A stretch of 64,000 nt of DNA from Lineus longissimus (Eukaryota; Nemertea; Pilidiophora; Heteronemertea; Lineidae), in contig NC_088314.1 of NCBI RefSeq assembly GCF_910592395.1, positions 21,091,070-21,155,069 of the forward strand. Reading direction: 5' to 3'. Below, piece after piece: positions 50,479 through 61,765 of the stretch. Every line of letters starts with the position of its first letter. Positions within the stretch are counted from its first letter, which is position 1. Made by a program: the position numbers and the translations under genes. The notes beneath the pieces were generated by a model. That model worked only from the letters and a program-made list of their open reading frames with translations. It had not been told where the DNA came from and ran no database searches.

Positions 50479-50751
50479 ATGGACATCTTCTCCCATGAGG
50501 ATTATTTTGCCAAGGTCGTATTTGGCTGGACCATAAAGGAGCCAGATCTTGGTTCTGATGTCGTTTCGTCATTACTTGCATGTGTTGTGCTCTGTCAACA
50601 CCTCAAGAACTGTACAACTGTTAGTATTTTTCCTGATCATGCGGCATCGCTTGGTTGTCAGATGAGTAAGAGGAAGGGGACATGTATGGAGAAGGAGGAG
50701 GCTGTCTCACACCCAGGAGCCAAGACGTATCAGAGAAAGGTATGTGGTTAA
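50479..50751 (+). CDS. PAN/apple-like exon (tentative)
   Basis: An open frame from ATG 50479 has cysteines spaced as in PAN/apple domains (SLLACVVLCQHLKNCTTV, then GCQMSK) and closes with GAKTYQRK. A good donor follows directly after it (AAAG/GTATGT at about 50743), phase 0. Other exons of this gene are not identified. The exon at 52050 has a compatible phase-0 acceptor on the same strand, so the two could belong to one gene, but nothing else supports that. Confidence 0.4.
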   Translation: MDIFSHEDYFAKVVFGWTIKEPDLGSDVVSSLLACVVLCQHLKNCTTVSIFPDHAASLGCQMSKRKGTCMEKEEAVSHPGAKTYQRKVCG

Positions 50752-52049
50752 CCAAATACTCTTGAATCCTGTGGCGTTCGATTGAAAGCAGCACTCTCGA
50801 GAGGCAGTTTCACTAAACTGTTTCAAGTGATATTTAACTAGAGCAGCGCTACACCGTATGACGGCTTGTTGAGTTGAGTGGCGATGAGTTGAGTGGAGTC
50901 GATTCTAATCGATTTATTGCATTCAACTTTACTTGACCTTGGCACCAAGTAACTTCGCGCTGGAGCAGATTGTAGGTCAAAATAAACCGATCGAGGTCCA
51001 AATTGTCATTTTCCAATTAATTACTTGCACCCGATGTAAGGTCCAATAGTAATGATCATTAAGAATCTGAGATTCAGCGAAGCAAACATAACATACTCAA
51101 TGCTCTTCAATGGACTTGGCTGAGCATTAAGTAGCTGATATGTTTGCAGCTTTTGGCTGAATGGCATGATTGAAAAGTATCGTCACACCTATTCGAATGA
51201 CAATCAAAACATATGAAGGAGAGTTTCTTTACGTTGGGAAATATAGTTTTGGGACTTCTGGTATATATCCAGCCTTTTTTGGGTGATTGGATGTAGGCGC
51301 ACATCATTTAGCTCCGGTGGCCATCCCAACTCGACACAACTGGCCGCATCCAGTAAAGGACCTGGCTGGCTGTGTCGTTAGAAGGGCATGTTCAAGCTGC
51401 GACACGTTGCAGCCTATAGCAGCTGCGAATTGATTGTTTCCAAAACACTCTTTCTGAATCACAATCACAAGTAACGCCCAAACAGGCCAAATTCACCAGC
51501 GTTTGTTATCACTTCACACGCACATGGTCCAAATTAGGAGTACCGGGCATCTCGCACTTAGAAATTACACAGGAATGAAGCGATGTCGTTCGACTGTCGC
51601 CAGCGTCCACATTTGAAAAGAGCTAGTAAGAGGTTATCCACCCTCCTGAGTTGGCTTTGAAGAGCTCTCCACACATTGAAAATAAGGGCATCTCACTTCA
51701 TGTGGAGTTATAACAGCTTCAAAAGTAGTGATAAGGATTAGTGAAATCACTCCCTTTAAAAGTGAATACCTGCTGTCTTGTACCAGCAGTTCAAGTGAAG
51801 TTTTCTTCTGAAATGAACTACAGACCTATACTGTGCTTGGTCCGTTACGAGAAAGGAATCACTTTAACGGTGTCAGTCAGGGAATGAACATGTCGCTGAT
51901 ATGTGGGAATGACATCATCAGGATGGTTCAATTAGCTTTCCTTTTATGTAGGCCACTAAAACCGCCTAAGTTGATAACTGATGACAGATTGTTAATTTCG
52001 TATCTCTCTCGTTGCTTCATCTTCGCTTCACCGGTTCCTCTCCGGCAAG
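50752..52049. other. Likely intron or intergenic, nothing recognised
   Basis: No domain or repeat recognised between the PAN-like exon and the long open frame. If the two belong to one gene this is its intron. Confidence 0.35.
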
Positions 52050-53108
52050 GCTCTTAAGAGCCTGAAGTATTATTCCGCTCAAAGACTTCGAGTCATACCT
52101 CCAATCAGAGATTTTGACAATGCTAGATTTTTTATCGATCGTAACAACCCTCGTGTCCTTTTCTGGTACAACGAAAACCCCATCCCTTATACCAGGTTCA
52201 TTGTATATGAGGCCAACTATAGCGACCACATCTATAGAGTGGTCAGCAACTACTCGTTCTTTCACGCGAATCCCGAAGGATCAGCTGGTGGCACAATGGC
52301 TAGCCTACCGGAACATTATATCGCTTTAGGCTATCACAGGCGGGTACCTGGTGGTGGGTATGCCTTTATAAATATCTTGAAAATATATAATTGGTCAAAG
52401 GCAAAGTGGGTAGGGCGTCTTCAAATTCCAGCTGGCCAAGAATGCTTGAAGGTTTCTCCTCTTGATGTCCGAAGAAAGCGCATTCCCGATCTTCCATTGT
52501 TTAACATAGATTTGACTTTCTTCGCTTTGTACTGTCGGAAAATTAGGCGAAGAGTTTTGTTGACCATCTTTAATGTAAGTAGAGAGCATATTGAACATGA
52601 ATTGGTCCTGAAACTTTTGCCTATAACTTCGATCTATTTAATTGAAAAAGACTTAACGCACTACAAGTATTACCTTGATCTGGTTGCTGGTGTTGGTTTA
52701 GTATTCACCACCTACGACAATATCAAATCTGTGGTGTTTTCAACTCTCCGCAATATACGCCGACACTCGATACTACGACAGCTTTGTACTTTGTCTCTTC
52801 CCGGTTACTGGACAGGTTTACAATATTTCAAAAATACCAACGCATACCTCGTGCAGTATTTTTCCAGTAAGTTCATTATAAAGGGATTTGATTGGTTCTT
52901 GTTAAGTAGCTGTCCTAACACACCGGCTGCTCATCACAAGGAAAAAACAGTTAAGCAAATCCATGTGCAGGTAGGCGGCCCCCTTGCAGCGATTGCGACC
53001 GGAGAGAGGACCGTAGACCAGAGAGGAAATATCTTGCAAAGACTAAGACAACCACGAATACTATATGCTTTTAGCCTATATACCAGAACCACCTACCGAC
53101 CATCCTGA
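52050..53108 (+). CDS. Uncharacterised protein, last exon, paralogue 1
   Basis: The frame is open from 51996 to the TGA at 53106-53108. No ATG occurs before about 52295, while a pyrimidine-rich tract ends in GGCAAG just before 52050, so this is probably the terminal exon of a spliced gene (352 codons). A poly(A) signal AATAAA lies at 53236-53241. The protein is related to the ORF at 53868-54818: both begin with a PPI motif followed by FFID/FFDL, and share alternating hydrophobic strand-like segments that suggest a beta-propeller or similar fold. I do not recognise the family. No signal peptide or membrane segment is seen. Confidence 0.55.
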   Translation, partial: ALKSLKYYSAQRLRVIPPIRDFDNARFFIDRNNPRVLFWYNENPIPYTRFIVYEANYSDHIYRVVSNYSFFHANPEGSAGGTMASLPEHYIALGYHRRVPGGGYAFINILKIYNWSKAKWVGRLQIPAGQECLKVSPLDVRRKRIPDLPLFNIDLTFFALYCRKIRRRVLLTIFNVSREHIEHELVLKLLPITSIYLIEKDLTHYKYYLDLVAGVGLVFTTYDNIKSVVFSTLRNIRRHSILRQLCTLSLPGYWTGLQYFKNTNAYLVQYFSSKFIIKGFDWFLLSSCPNTPAAHHKEKTVKQIHVQVGGPLAAIATGERTVDQRGNILQRLRQPRILYAFSLYTRTTYRPS

Positions 53109-53235
53109 GATACAAGTCTTTGATACTCCGACATCGTATACAAAGCCCTGAGAAACCCAGTACAATCCGCTGGGTGGCTGTTCCGATTACTTTACACACC
53201 TTGAAGAGTTTATGTTCAGATTTGCGATATAATAC

Positions 53236-53241
53236 AATAAA
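53236..53241 (+). terminator. Poly(A) signal after paralogue 1
   Basis: AATAAA lies 128 nt beyond the stop codon of the ORF ending at 53108, on the coding strand. Confidence 0.5.
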
Positions 53242-53391
53242 CACATTTCTTACGTTTTGATACCTCAATCTACATCCATTTTATGCTGTTAAACATTCTG
53301 TTGAAGTGTTTTTGTGTATTTATTACACAATGAAACAAACTTGCAGCGGGGGACACGAATTTCAAGAAAAATACCCTGCGAGATCTCAAGC

Positions 53392-53617
53392 TTAAAAGCG
53401 GATTTCGCACGACTAGCGATTCAACCTAATGTTAACCTTTCCCGGGCGGTTAAAATGTACCTACTTAATTCCTGTTCAAAAGTCTGGCGCAGATCAGTAA
53501 CTCTAATAAGGATGATCATATTGACAATAGGCTTCCACTCAGAAACTCTAGTTTGACTTGATGATTGTTATTCTAAGATAGCTTTTGATAAGTTGCTCGT
53601 GCGAAATCCACTTTTAA
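53392..53617. mobile_element. TTAA-flanked MITE, copy 2
   Basis: It starts TTAAAAGCGGATTTCGCACG and ends CGTGCGAAATCCACTTTTAA. The terminal inverted repeats are nearly perfect over about 18 bp and both ends carry TTAA. The length is 226 bp and there is no coding capacity. It lies between the two paralogous ORFs. Confidence 0.75.
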
Positions 53618-53867
53618 TACAAGGCGACGCTCCGATTAGGCGCTTTTTTCTACCGCTTACACCCCACTGAAAGGTATGGATTTCATCAGGGGGTTTGAAA
53701 TATCGAGAGGCGGAGTATATTTAAATGCACTTGTTACGTCAGGATGCACTTGGGAGGACTTTGGTTGACAATATTTACTCTTGTGTGTCTTGTAAAAATC
53801 ATTCAAATCTAATCATGTAGATAAATTACATTTTGTTATTTGCCTGATTAACTAGAGATTTGAACAG

Positions 53868-54818
53868 TATGGCTACCAATCTAGATGGCAAGTTTTATTT
53901 CGACCGCCCATACTTGCACTGAAGAAGGACAAGTGGTTCTTCGATTTGAAATCATCAAAGTTTGTAATGATGAAATCCCCACCCAAAACCCCTTATGAGC
54001 CCGGATATGTAAAAGTACGGGTTTACCACATGAGTAATGGGTCCTTTAGTGTCGTGTACTCAACAAGCTTCTATCCATCACTAACTATTATGGGATTTTT
54101 TCATTTTCTCTACAAAAGATTCTTGATTTTTGTCAGTCGCAAGACAGGTCATATTGCTTATCGCCTCTTCAACATAAAACAAGGACAATTTGAAGGCGCG
54201 GTTGTCACTCCACGACGCGATGCTTGCAATGGGAGAAGGGCTAACATTAATTATCTATTTAACGATATATTTCTAGTCACCTGTCCAACTCGAGACAAAT
54301 CGAGTATGTATCACGTGATCGAGTTTAACAAGACTGGTATTTCTAACCTTTTCCTAAAACCCCTGACTTACTTGCCTTTAAAACTCGACCCAATCTTTGG
54401 ACATAACGGGGATATCTTCTGCGTTAATGAAAGCAATGGCTCATATATCATCACTGCCTACAGACGGCAAAACCAATACCAACCGGTGATCTACATAGTA
54501 AAACTGATCGACGTGCTTAAAAATTGTCGGCACACATTTCATCTGTTCAGCCCTTTGCGTGACTTTCTAGAGACTCTATGTCTTCCTGGCCCTAGTCAAG
54601 CCGTTACATACCAACAAATCTACCAACCAAAGAATGGTCTTCGCAAGAAAGGCGCAGGTAAACTGATTTTAAAGCCAATTATTTTAAAGTTTTCCCCACA
54701 ACGACACGATGACAATCCACACCATGTGTTCTTTACACCTCTTGATGGCTCACTACTTCATGTGGTTACAGTGAAGAATTACATTAAGTTAGTGGCAGTT
54801 TACAAAGGAATTGTGTAA
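53868..54818 (+). CDS. Uncharacterised protein, paralogue 2
   Basis: The frame is open from 53856 to the TAA at 54816-54818. The first ATG (ATGATGAAA near 53967) lies inside the region aligned with paralogue 1, so an upstream exon is likely; GATTTGAACAG just before 53868 is a candidate acceptor. Shared features with paralogue 1 include QVLFRPPI versus RVIPPI, WFFDL versus FFID, and IAYRLFNIKQGQFEG versus FINILKIYNWSKAKWVG. A possible poly(A) signal AATAAA is at 55333-55338. The family is unknown. Tandem arrangement implies local gene duplication. Confidence 0.5.
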   Translation, partial: YGYQSRWQVLFRPPILALKKDKWFFDLKSSKFVMMKSPPKTPYEPGYVKVRVYHMSNGSFSVVYSTSFYPSLTIMGFFHFLYKRFLIFVSRKTGHIAYRLFNIKQGQFEGAVVTPRRDACNGRRANINYLFNDIFLVTCPTRDKSSMYHVIEFNKTGISNLFLKPLTYLPLKLDPIFGHNGDIFCVNESNGSYIITAYRRQNQYQPVIYIVKLIDVLKNCRHTFHLFSPLRDFLETLCLPGPSQAVTYQQIYQPKNGLRKKGAGKLILKPIILKFSPQRHDDNPHHVFFTPLDGSLLHVVTVKNYIKLVAVYKGIV

Positions 54819-56384
54819 TGCAATAGCTTAGTTGAATGAGCTATGGACATTGAAGCTGCAGAGATTCACATGAATGCGGCAATATGGTACTCCAGACACG
54901 TACTGTGGCAAACTGGAGACTTGACAGAAACTCGTCGATATCTTTGTGAAGGCTTCGCATAAACAATGACCGATGACCCAGAAACAACCCTTCAAAAGGG
55001 TGTCGATGCCTTTGTGCAGTTATCGGTATATGAGGCACTTGATTAAATAATGACCGATAATCCAGGACCATCCGTACAAAAGGGCGTTGAGCTTCGTTTC
55101 GTAGGACAGTGTACGTACACGTTGGTTGAACCTGATGAGCCTGGTAAACGCCGATCCCGGACGTTGAACGTATTACGGACGAATGTGAATTGTCGTTTAG
55201 TAGATCAGACACACTTCGACAGCAGAATATGATAAAAGACATAACCCTTGTCACCCGTCAAGGTGAATGAACCAAAAGGATATTCCGTGGATCGAGCTGC
55301 ATTGAATCTGATCATCAGAATGAACCACGAAGAATAAATAAGTCGTTGAGCCTGCATCCAGAGTCCAAAATCTGAGCCAGGTTTTTAGCAACTACTCGCA
55401 TGCACGATATTCGGTGACGAACTCACACCTAATACATCTTAGTTTTTAAATATTCATGGATAAAGTGCCTGGGAACAGAGGATTTGACGGTATTATGTAT
55501 TTTAATCTCTGAGGTAAGTTCATGAGCTTCATAGAACGATATCTTTAATCTGTCACCCTACAATAGGAACAGTTTGCGAGGGGAACATTAACACTGCAGT
55601 ACCAGCCGGTTCACTCCGACACCGCCAGAGATTCATGAAATAAACACTCAGGCTAAAATGGAATTGTTTCTTCCGTTCAATCTATACGCTATATGCGCTG
55701 TATCCTGGATCATGGATAGAATTGATTGTCCGATAACAGATGGCTACTTCATATTCGTCACCAGAGTCATCTTTGTCATCCTCGGCGCCATTGCTTTCAA
55801 TGTCCGGAACAGAATCTGGGACGTCTGACCTGGTGTCCTCCCATTCCCTTGACTTCCAGTTCCTGTGCGGGAGATATTGGTGCACCCCTCCATTCCAGCT
55901 ATCCTCCTCCTCCACCGTGTACCGTATCACTCTCACCATCCCGCATGTACCAGTATGTTACAAGCTGCTTCATCATTTTAGCCGCCTGCTAACACTGGCT
56001 CGGATCCTGGCCGATAACGATGTTGATGTAAGACTACCAGTAAGATGGCAGCCACCATTGCGAGATGCATCTCTAAGCCCGTCTATAGACAATGTAGACC
56101 ATTTCAACCAGGCTTCTCCAGTGCAACAGGGACTCCGGCACATGAACATGAACACCATTTTCAACCAATGCCTTTGCAGGTAATAGAGACATCCTTAGTC
56201 CTCACGTCGATGTGGGCCAGGTGCTTGGCCTCCAGATATCCAAACTATGTGAAATTGAGCAACTTCAACGTGTCAATACATGATTCTGATTCCAAAGCCT
56301 AGGGTCCTCTGTATTCAGCATATGAAGTGTGAACACCCAGATCCCTGGGGCAAGGGTTAGAAGATAAAGTCAAAATTTAAAAAA
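54819..56384. other. No confident gene
   Basis: An 86-bp imperfect direct repeat is visible (AATGACCGATGACCCAG near 54964 and AATGACCGATAATCCAG near 55049). On the minus strand 55939-55682 an open frame contains an acidic stretch (DDKDDSGDEYEV) that could be the end of a protein, but splice sites and homologues are not evident. The opposite strand is also open (55740-56183), so neither is called. Confidence 0.35.
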
Positions 56385-56450
56385 AAAATTTAAAGTGAAA
56401 AAAGTTTTGGGACTGATGATTTTGGGTCATTAGGAGCAGAAAAAAAAAAT
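56385..56450 (+). repeat. Dispersed repeat end adjoining the CTAACCCTAAAG array
   Basis: AAAGTTTTGGGACTGATGA (56401-56419) is the same motif that precedes the 20-bp array at 225-240. The 15-bp array starts within about 40 bp. Confidence 0.55.
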
Positions 56451-57700
56451 CTACTAACCCTAAAGCTACTAACCCTAAGGCTACTAACCCTAAAGCTACT
56501 AACCCTAAGGCTACTAACCCTAAAGCTACTAACCCTAAGGCTACTAACCCTAAAGCTACTAACCGTAAGGCTATTAACCCTAAGGCTACTAACCCTAAAG
56601 CTACTAACCCTGAGGCTACTAACCCTAAAGCTACTTACCCTAAGGCTACTAACCCTAAAGCTACTAACCCTAAGGCTACTAATCCTAAAGCTACTAACCC
56701 TAAGGCTACTAACCCTAAAGCTACTAACCCTAAGGCTACTAACCCTAAAGCTACTAACCCTAAGGCTACTAATCCTAAAGCTACTAACACTAAGGCTACT
56801 AACCCTAAAGCTACTAACCCTAAGGCTACTAACCCTAAGGCTACTAACCCTAAGGCTACTAACCCTAAGGCTACTAACCCTAAAGCTACTTACCCTAAGG
56901 CTACTAACCCTAAAGCTACTTACCCTAAGGCTACTAACCCTAAAGCTAATAGCCCTAAGGCTACTAACCCTAAAGCTACTAACCCTAAGGCTACTAACCC
57001 TAAAGCTACTTACCCTAAGGCTACTAACCCTAAGGCTACTAACCCTAAAGCTACTAACCCTAAAGCTACTAACCCTAAGGCTACTAACCCTAAGGCTACT
57101 AACCCTAAAGCTACTAACCCTAAAGCTACTAACCGTAAGGCTATTAACCCTAAGGCTACTAACCCTAAGGCTACTAACCCTAAAGCTACTTACCCTAGAG
57201 CTACTTACCCTAAGGCTACTAACCCTAAAGCTACTAACCCTAAAGCTACTAACCCTAAGGCTACTAACCCTAAGGCTACTAACCCTAAAGCTACTAACCC
57301 TAAAGCTACTAACCGTAAGGCTATTAACCCTAAGGCTACTAACCCGAAGGCTACTAACCCTAAAGCTACTTACCCTAGAGCTACTTACCCTAAGGCTACT
57401 AACCCTAAAGCTACTAACCCTTAGGCTACTAACCCTAAAGCTACTAACCCTAAGGCTACTAACCCTAAAGCTACTAACCCTAAGGCTACTAACCCTAAAG
57501 CGACTAACCCTCAGGCTACTAACCCTAAAGCTACTAACCCTAAGGCTACTAGCCCTAAAGCTACTAACCCTAAGGCTACTAACCCTAAAGCTACTAACCC
57601 TAAGGCTACTAACCCTAAAGCTACTAACCCTAAGGCTACTAACCCTAAAGCTACTAACCCTATGGCTACTAACCCTAAAGCTACTAACCCTAAGGCTACA
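56446..57700. repeat. 15-bp telomere-like array, type 1
   Basis: Some 80 units alternate between CTACTAACCCTAAAG and CTACTAACCCTAAGG, so the effective period is often 30 bp. The core CTAACCCTAA equals about one and a half telomeric TTAGGG repeats on the opposite strand. Long open frames on the minus strand here are artefacts of a period divisible by three. Confidence 0.95.
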
Positions 57701-58140
57701 AAATACAAAAACATCTGTTACAGCACAGTACAGACCGGAATTCGGACCCACGATACCTGTGTTGTCAGATCAGCCGAGGTTTGATCGGAGGTTACCGAGA
57801 TCACCCGAGGTTTGGTTCGAGTGCAAGTGAGCGGCGGCGAAGATTGCCGATTCCGGTCACGTTTTGGCACCAGAAACACTCTTGATTAAGAATGGTGCCT
57901 GAAATGGACGAATCGAGTCGTAGATAAACTCGATCAATCCAAGATAATTGTCCAATATCTTCGGGTTGATCAGAGGCTAATCTTCAGGAAAGGAGGCAAT
58001 TGACGGACATTAAGACATGTACCGGCCAACGTTGAACCAAGCAGACTATACAATTTGATTTGTGCCATTATTGTTTTGTATCCACGAATTGAACAGAGGA
58101 TAATCTGATGACATTTGGCGACGATTTCTGTCACTGCAAA
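57701..58140. other. Spacer, nothing recognised
   Basis: Unique-looking sequence between the type 1 array and the LINE 3' end; no feature supported. Confidence 0.4.
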
Positions 58141-58760
58141 TAGCAAATTACAAATTACAAATTACAAAAGTTTATTGAATCCGTATAAAATTTACATTTT
58201 ACATGGGACGAAAATACAATAAACAGTGCAATGCAGATAGAGAGTCAGAAGAAAAGAGAGCAATAAGTAATAAAAGTAATCAAATAATACAGAAATTACT
58301 TAAGAGTGCAAGAGAGTTGGTGGGCATTATTACAATGATTGCAGCAGTATTTTTAATAATTACAGAGCTTTCCTCACCTGAAATGCTAGATAACAGAATT
58401 TGCCGGTGAGGCGAGCTACATTGCCTTCAGCAGTTAAAAGATATAATAATAGATTTCTATTTGAAAGTTCATTTGTTAACCCAATTCGAGTTTTGTTCAA
58501 ATATTTATCACGAAGGTTAGAGATCAAAGGGCATGAACACAAAAAGTGAGTCTCATCTTCAGTTTCTTTGATAGCATGATGTCTCCCCGGGAGGTTGGAA
58601 CGAGGTTGAGCTTCGTTCTGAGTACTGATTTCGTATACAGGAGGAATGAAAGAGCACCATCCCCGAGGTTGGATCTCAAGCATAGCATACGCAGCGCCAT
58701 CTGCAATTAGCACTGTTAACCCTCTGGAGAACAATCACACAATGCAGTCCACACTTATTG
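58141..58760 (-). pseudogene. 3' end of a non-LTR retrotransposon
   Basis: The minus strand 58734-58360 reads a LINE C-terminal cysteine motif (ETEDETHFLCSCPLISNLRDKYL region, residues spaced as in LINE C-terminal zinc-like motifs). It ends with TTTGTAATTTGTAATTTG (58170-58141), a tandem-tail 3' terminus. The element is truncated at about 58760 where the 3005-bp unit begins. Confidence 0.6.
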
Positions 58761-58802
58761 TGCGTATTAGAATTGACTGGAATCCTCCGTTCATAATTCT
58801 AG

Positions 58803-59700
58803 AATGAAACGACTGCCTCTCTCTGCTTTTGAGGAAGAAAAAACATGCTTTCTTTCATTCATAGGAGGAAACGACTTCCTTTCTTTGCGTTTTAGGAAGA
58901 AACGAAAGGTTTTCTTTCATTTATAGGATGAAACGACTTCCTCTCATTGCGTTTTAGGAAGAAACGAAAGGTTTTCTTTCATTTTTAGGATGAAACGACT
59001 TCCTCTCATTGCGTTTCAGGAAGAAACGAAAGGTTTTCTTTCATTTATAGGATGAAACGACTTCCTCTCATTGCGTTTTAGGAAGAAACGAAAGGTTTTC
59101 TTTCATTTTTAGGATGAAACGACTTCCTCTCATTGCGTTTCAGGAAGAAACGAAAGGTTTTCTTTCATTTATAGGATGAAACGACTTCCTCTCATTGCGT
59201 TTTAGGAAGAAACGAAAGGTTTTCTTTCATTTATAGGATGAAACGACTTCCTCTCATTGCGTTTTAGGAAGAAACGAAAGGTTTTCTCTCATACTAAGAA
59301 TGAAACGACTGTCTCTCTCTGCTTTTGAGGAAGAAAAAACATGCTTTCTTTCATTCATAGGAAGAAACGACTTCCTTTCTTTGCGTTTTAGGAAGAAACG
59401 AAAGGTTTTCTTTCATTTATAGGATGAAACGACTTCCTCTCATTGCGTTTTAGGAAGAAACGAAAGGTTTTCTCTCATATTTAGAATGAAACGACTGTCT
59501 CTCGTTACTAACATGCTTTCTTTCATTTATAGGAAGAAACGACTTTCTTTCATTGCGTTTAGGAAGAAACAAGAGGTTTTCTCTCATATTTAGAATGAAA
59601 CGACTGTCTCTCTTTGCTTTCGAGGAAGAAAAAACATGCTTTCTTTCATTTATAGGAAGAAACGAAAGGTTTTCTCTCATATTTAGAATGAAACAACTGT
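58803..59700. repeat. 62-bp minisatellite
   Basis: Units carry GGATGAAACGACTTCCTCTC and GGAAGAAACGAAAGGTTTTC with a 62-bp period (for example 58926 and 58988), with several variant and truncated units. It is repeated in copy 2 at 61808-62705. Confidence 0.9.
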
Positions 59701-59702
59701 CT

Positions 59703-60138
59703 CTCTTTCCTTTTCGTCTTTCGACGTCTTTCGTCTTTCGTCATCTTCGTCTTTCGTCATCTTCGTCTTTCGTCTATCGTCATTGTGATTGTGATTGTGA
59801 TTGTGATTGTGATTGTGATTGTTCGTCTTTCGTCGTCTTCGTATTTCGTTATCTTTCGTCTTTCGTCTTTCATCTTTTGTGATTGTGATTGTGATTGTGA
59901 TTGTGATTGTGATTTTTCGTCTCTCGTCGTCTTTGTCTTTCGTCGTCTTTTGTCTTTCGTCGTCTTCCTCTTTTCTCGTTTTCTTCTTTCGTCGTCTTTC
60001 GTCGTCGTCTTCGTCTTTTGTCGTCTTCATCTTTCGTTGTCTTCGTCTTTTGTCGTCTTCGTCTTTCGTCGTCTTTGTCTTTCGTCGTCTTCGTCTTTCG
60101 TCGTCTTCGTCTTTCGTCGTCGTCGTATTTTATCGACT
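59703..60138. repeat. TTCGTC / TGATTG simple-repeat tract
   Basis: Two blocks of perfect TGATTG hexamer repeats (59784-59821 and 59879-59914) are embedded in degenerate TTCGTC repeats. The plus strand is almost purine-free in the degenerate part apart from G, giving strong strand asymmetry. Confidence 0.9.
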
Positions 60139-61765
60139 AACCAACTAACCCTAGGGCAACTAACCCTAGGGCAACTAACCCTTGGGCAACTAACCCTAGG
60201 GCAACTAACCCTAGACCTACTAACCCTAGACCAACTAACCCTAGACCAACTAACCCTAGGGCAACTAACCCTAGACCAACTAACCCTAGGGCAACTAACC
60301 CTAGGGCAACTAACCCTAGACCTACTAACCCTAGGGCAACTTACCCTAGACCAACTAACCCTAGGGCAACTAACCCTAGACCAACTAACCCTAGGGCAAC
60401 TAACCCTAGGGCAACTAACCCTAGGGCAACTGACCCTAGGGCAACTAACCCTAGGGCAACTAACCCTAGACCAACTAACCCTAGGGCAACTAACCCTAGA
60501 CCAACTAACCCTAGGGCAACTAACCCTAGGGCAACTAACCCTACACCAACTAACCCTAGGGCAACTAACCCTACACCAACTAACCCTAGGGCAACTAACC
60601 CTAGGGCAACTAACCCTAGGGCAACTAACCCTAGACCAACTAACCCTAGACCAACTAAACCTAGGGCAACTAACCCTAGACCAACTAACCCTAGGGCAAC
60701 TAACCCTAGGGCAACTAACCCTAGACCAACTAACCCTAGGGCAACTAACCCTAGACCAACTAACCCTAGGGCAACTAACCCTAGGGCAACTAACCCTAGG
60801 GCAACTAACCCTAGACCAACTAACCCTAGGGCAACTAACCCTAGGGCAACTAACCCTAGGGCAACTAACCCTAGACCAACTAACCCTAGGGCAACTAACC
60901 CTAGGGCAACTAACCCTAGACCAACTAACCCTAGGGCAACTAACCCTAGACCAACTAACCCTAGGGCAACTAACCCTAGACCAACTAACCCTAGACCAAT
61001 TAACCCTAGGGCAACTAACCCTAGGGCAACTAACCCTAGACCAACTAACCCTAGGGCAACTAACCCTAGACCAACTAACCCTAGGGCAACTAACCCTAGG
61101 GCAACTAACCCTAGACCAACTAACCCTAGGGCAACTAACCCTAGACCAACTAACCCTAGGGCAACCAACCCTAGGGCAACTAACCCTAGACCAACTAACC
61201 CTAGGGCAACTAACCCTAGACCAACTAACCCTAGGGCAACTAACCCTAGGGCAACTAACCCTAGGGCAACTAACCCTAGGGCAACTAACCCTAGGGCAAC
61301 TAACCCTAGACCAACTAACCCTAGGGCAACTAACCCTAGACCAACTGACCCTAGGGCAACTAACGCTAGACCAACTAACCCTAGGGCAACTAACCCTAGA
61401 CCAACTAACCCTAGGGCAACTAACCCTAGGGCAACTAACCCTAGACCAACTAACCCTAGGGCAACTAACCCTAGGGCAACTAACCCTAGGGCAACTAACC
61501 CTAGGGCAACTAACCCTAGGGCAACTAACCCTAGGGCAACTAACCCTAGACCAACTAACCCTAGGGCAACTAACCCTAGACCAACTGACCCTAGGGCAAC
61601 TAACCCTAGGGCAACTAACCCTAGGGCAACTAACCCTAGACCAACTAACCCTAGGGCAACTAACCCTAGACCAACTAACCCTAGGGCAACTAACCCTAGG
61701 GCAACTAACCCTAGACCAACTAACCCTAGGGCAACTAACCCTAGACCAACTAACCCTAGGGCAAC
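60139..61765. repeat. 15-bp telomere-like array, type 2
   Basis: About 108 units of two kinds, TAACCCTAGGGCAAC and TAACCCTAGACCAAC, plus rare variants. Order of the two kinds is irregular, with a frequent 30-bp alternation. The core TAACCCTA is telomere-like and related to the type 1 array at 56446. Confidence 0.95.

Larger units (their letters stand above)
58761..61765. repeat. 3005-bp compound repeat unit, copy 1
   Basis: Order within the unit: a short unique lead, a 62-bp minisatellite (58803-59700), pyrimidine-rich TTCGTC and TGATTG simple repeats (59703-60138), and a 15-bp telomere-like array (60139-61765). The whole block recurs from 61766 with a constant offset of 3005 bp. Confidence 0.93.

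Noticed and set aside
55682-56183. Overlapping open frames on both strands, one with an acidic stretch
   Set aside because: No homology recognised and both strands open; insufficient to call either.
56390-57751. A 453-codon Ser/Arg/Val-rich frame, resembling an SR-like protein
   Set aside because: It is a translation of the 15-bp telomere-like array with no unique coding sequence.
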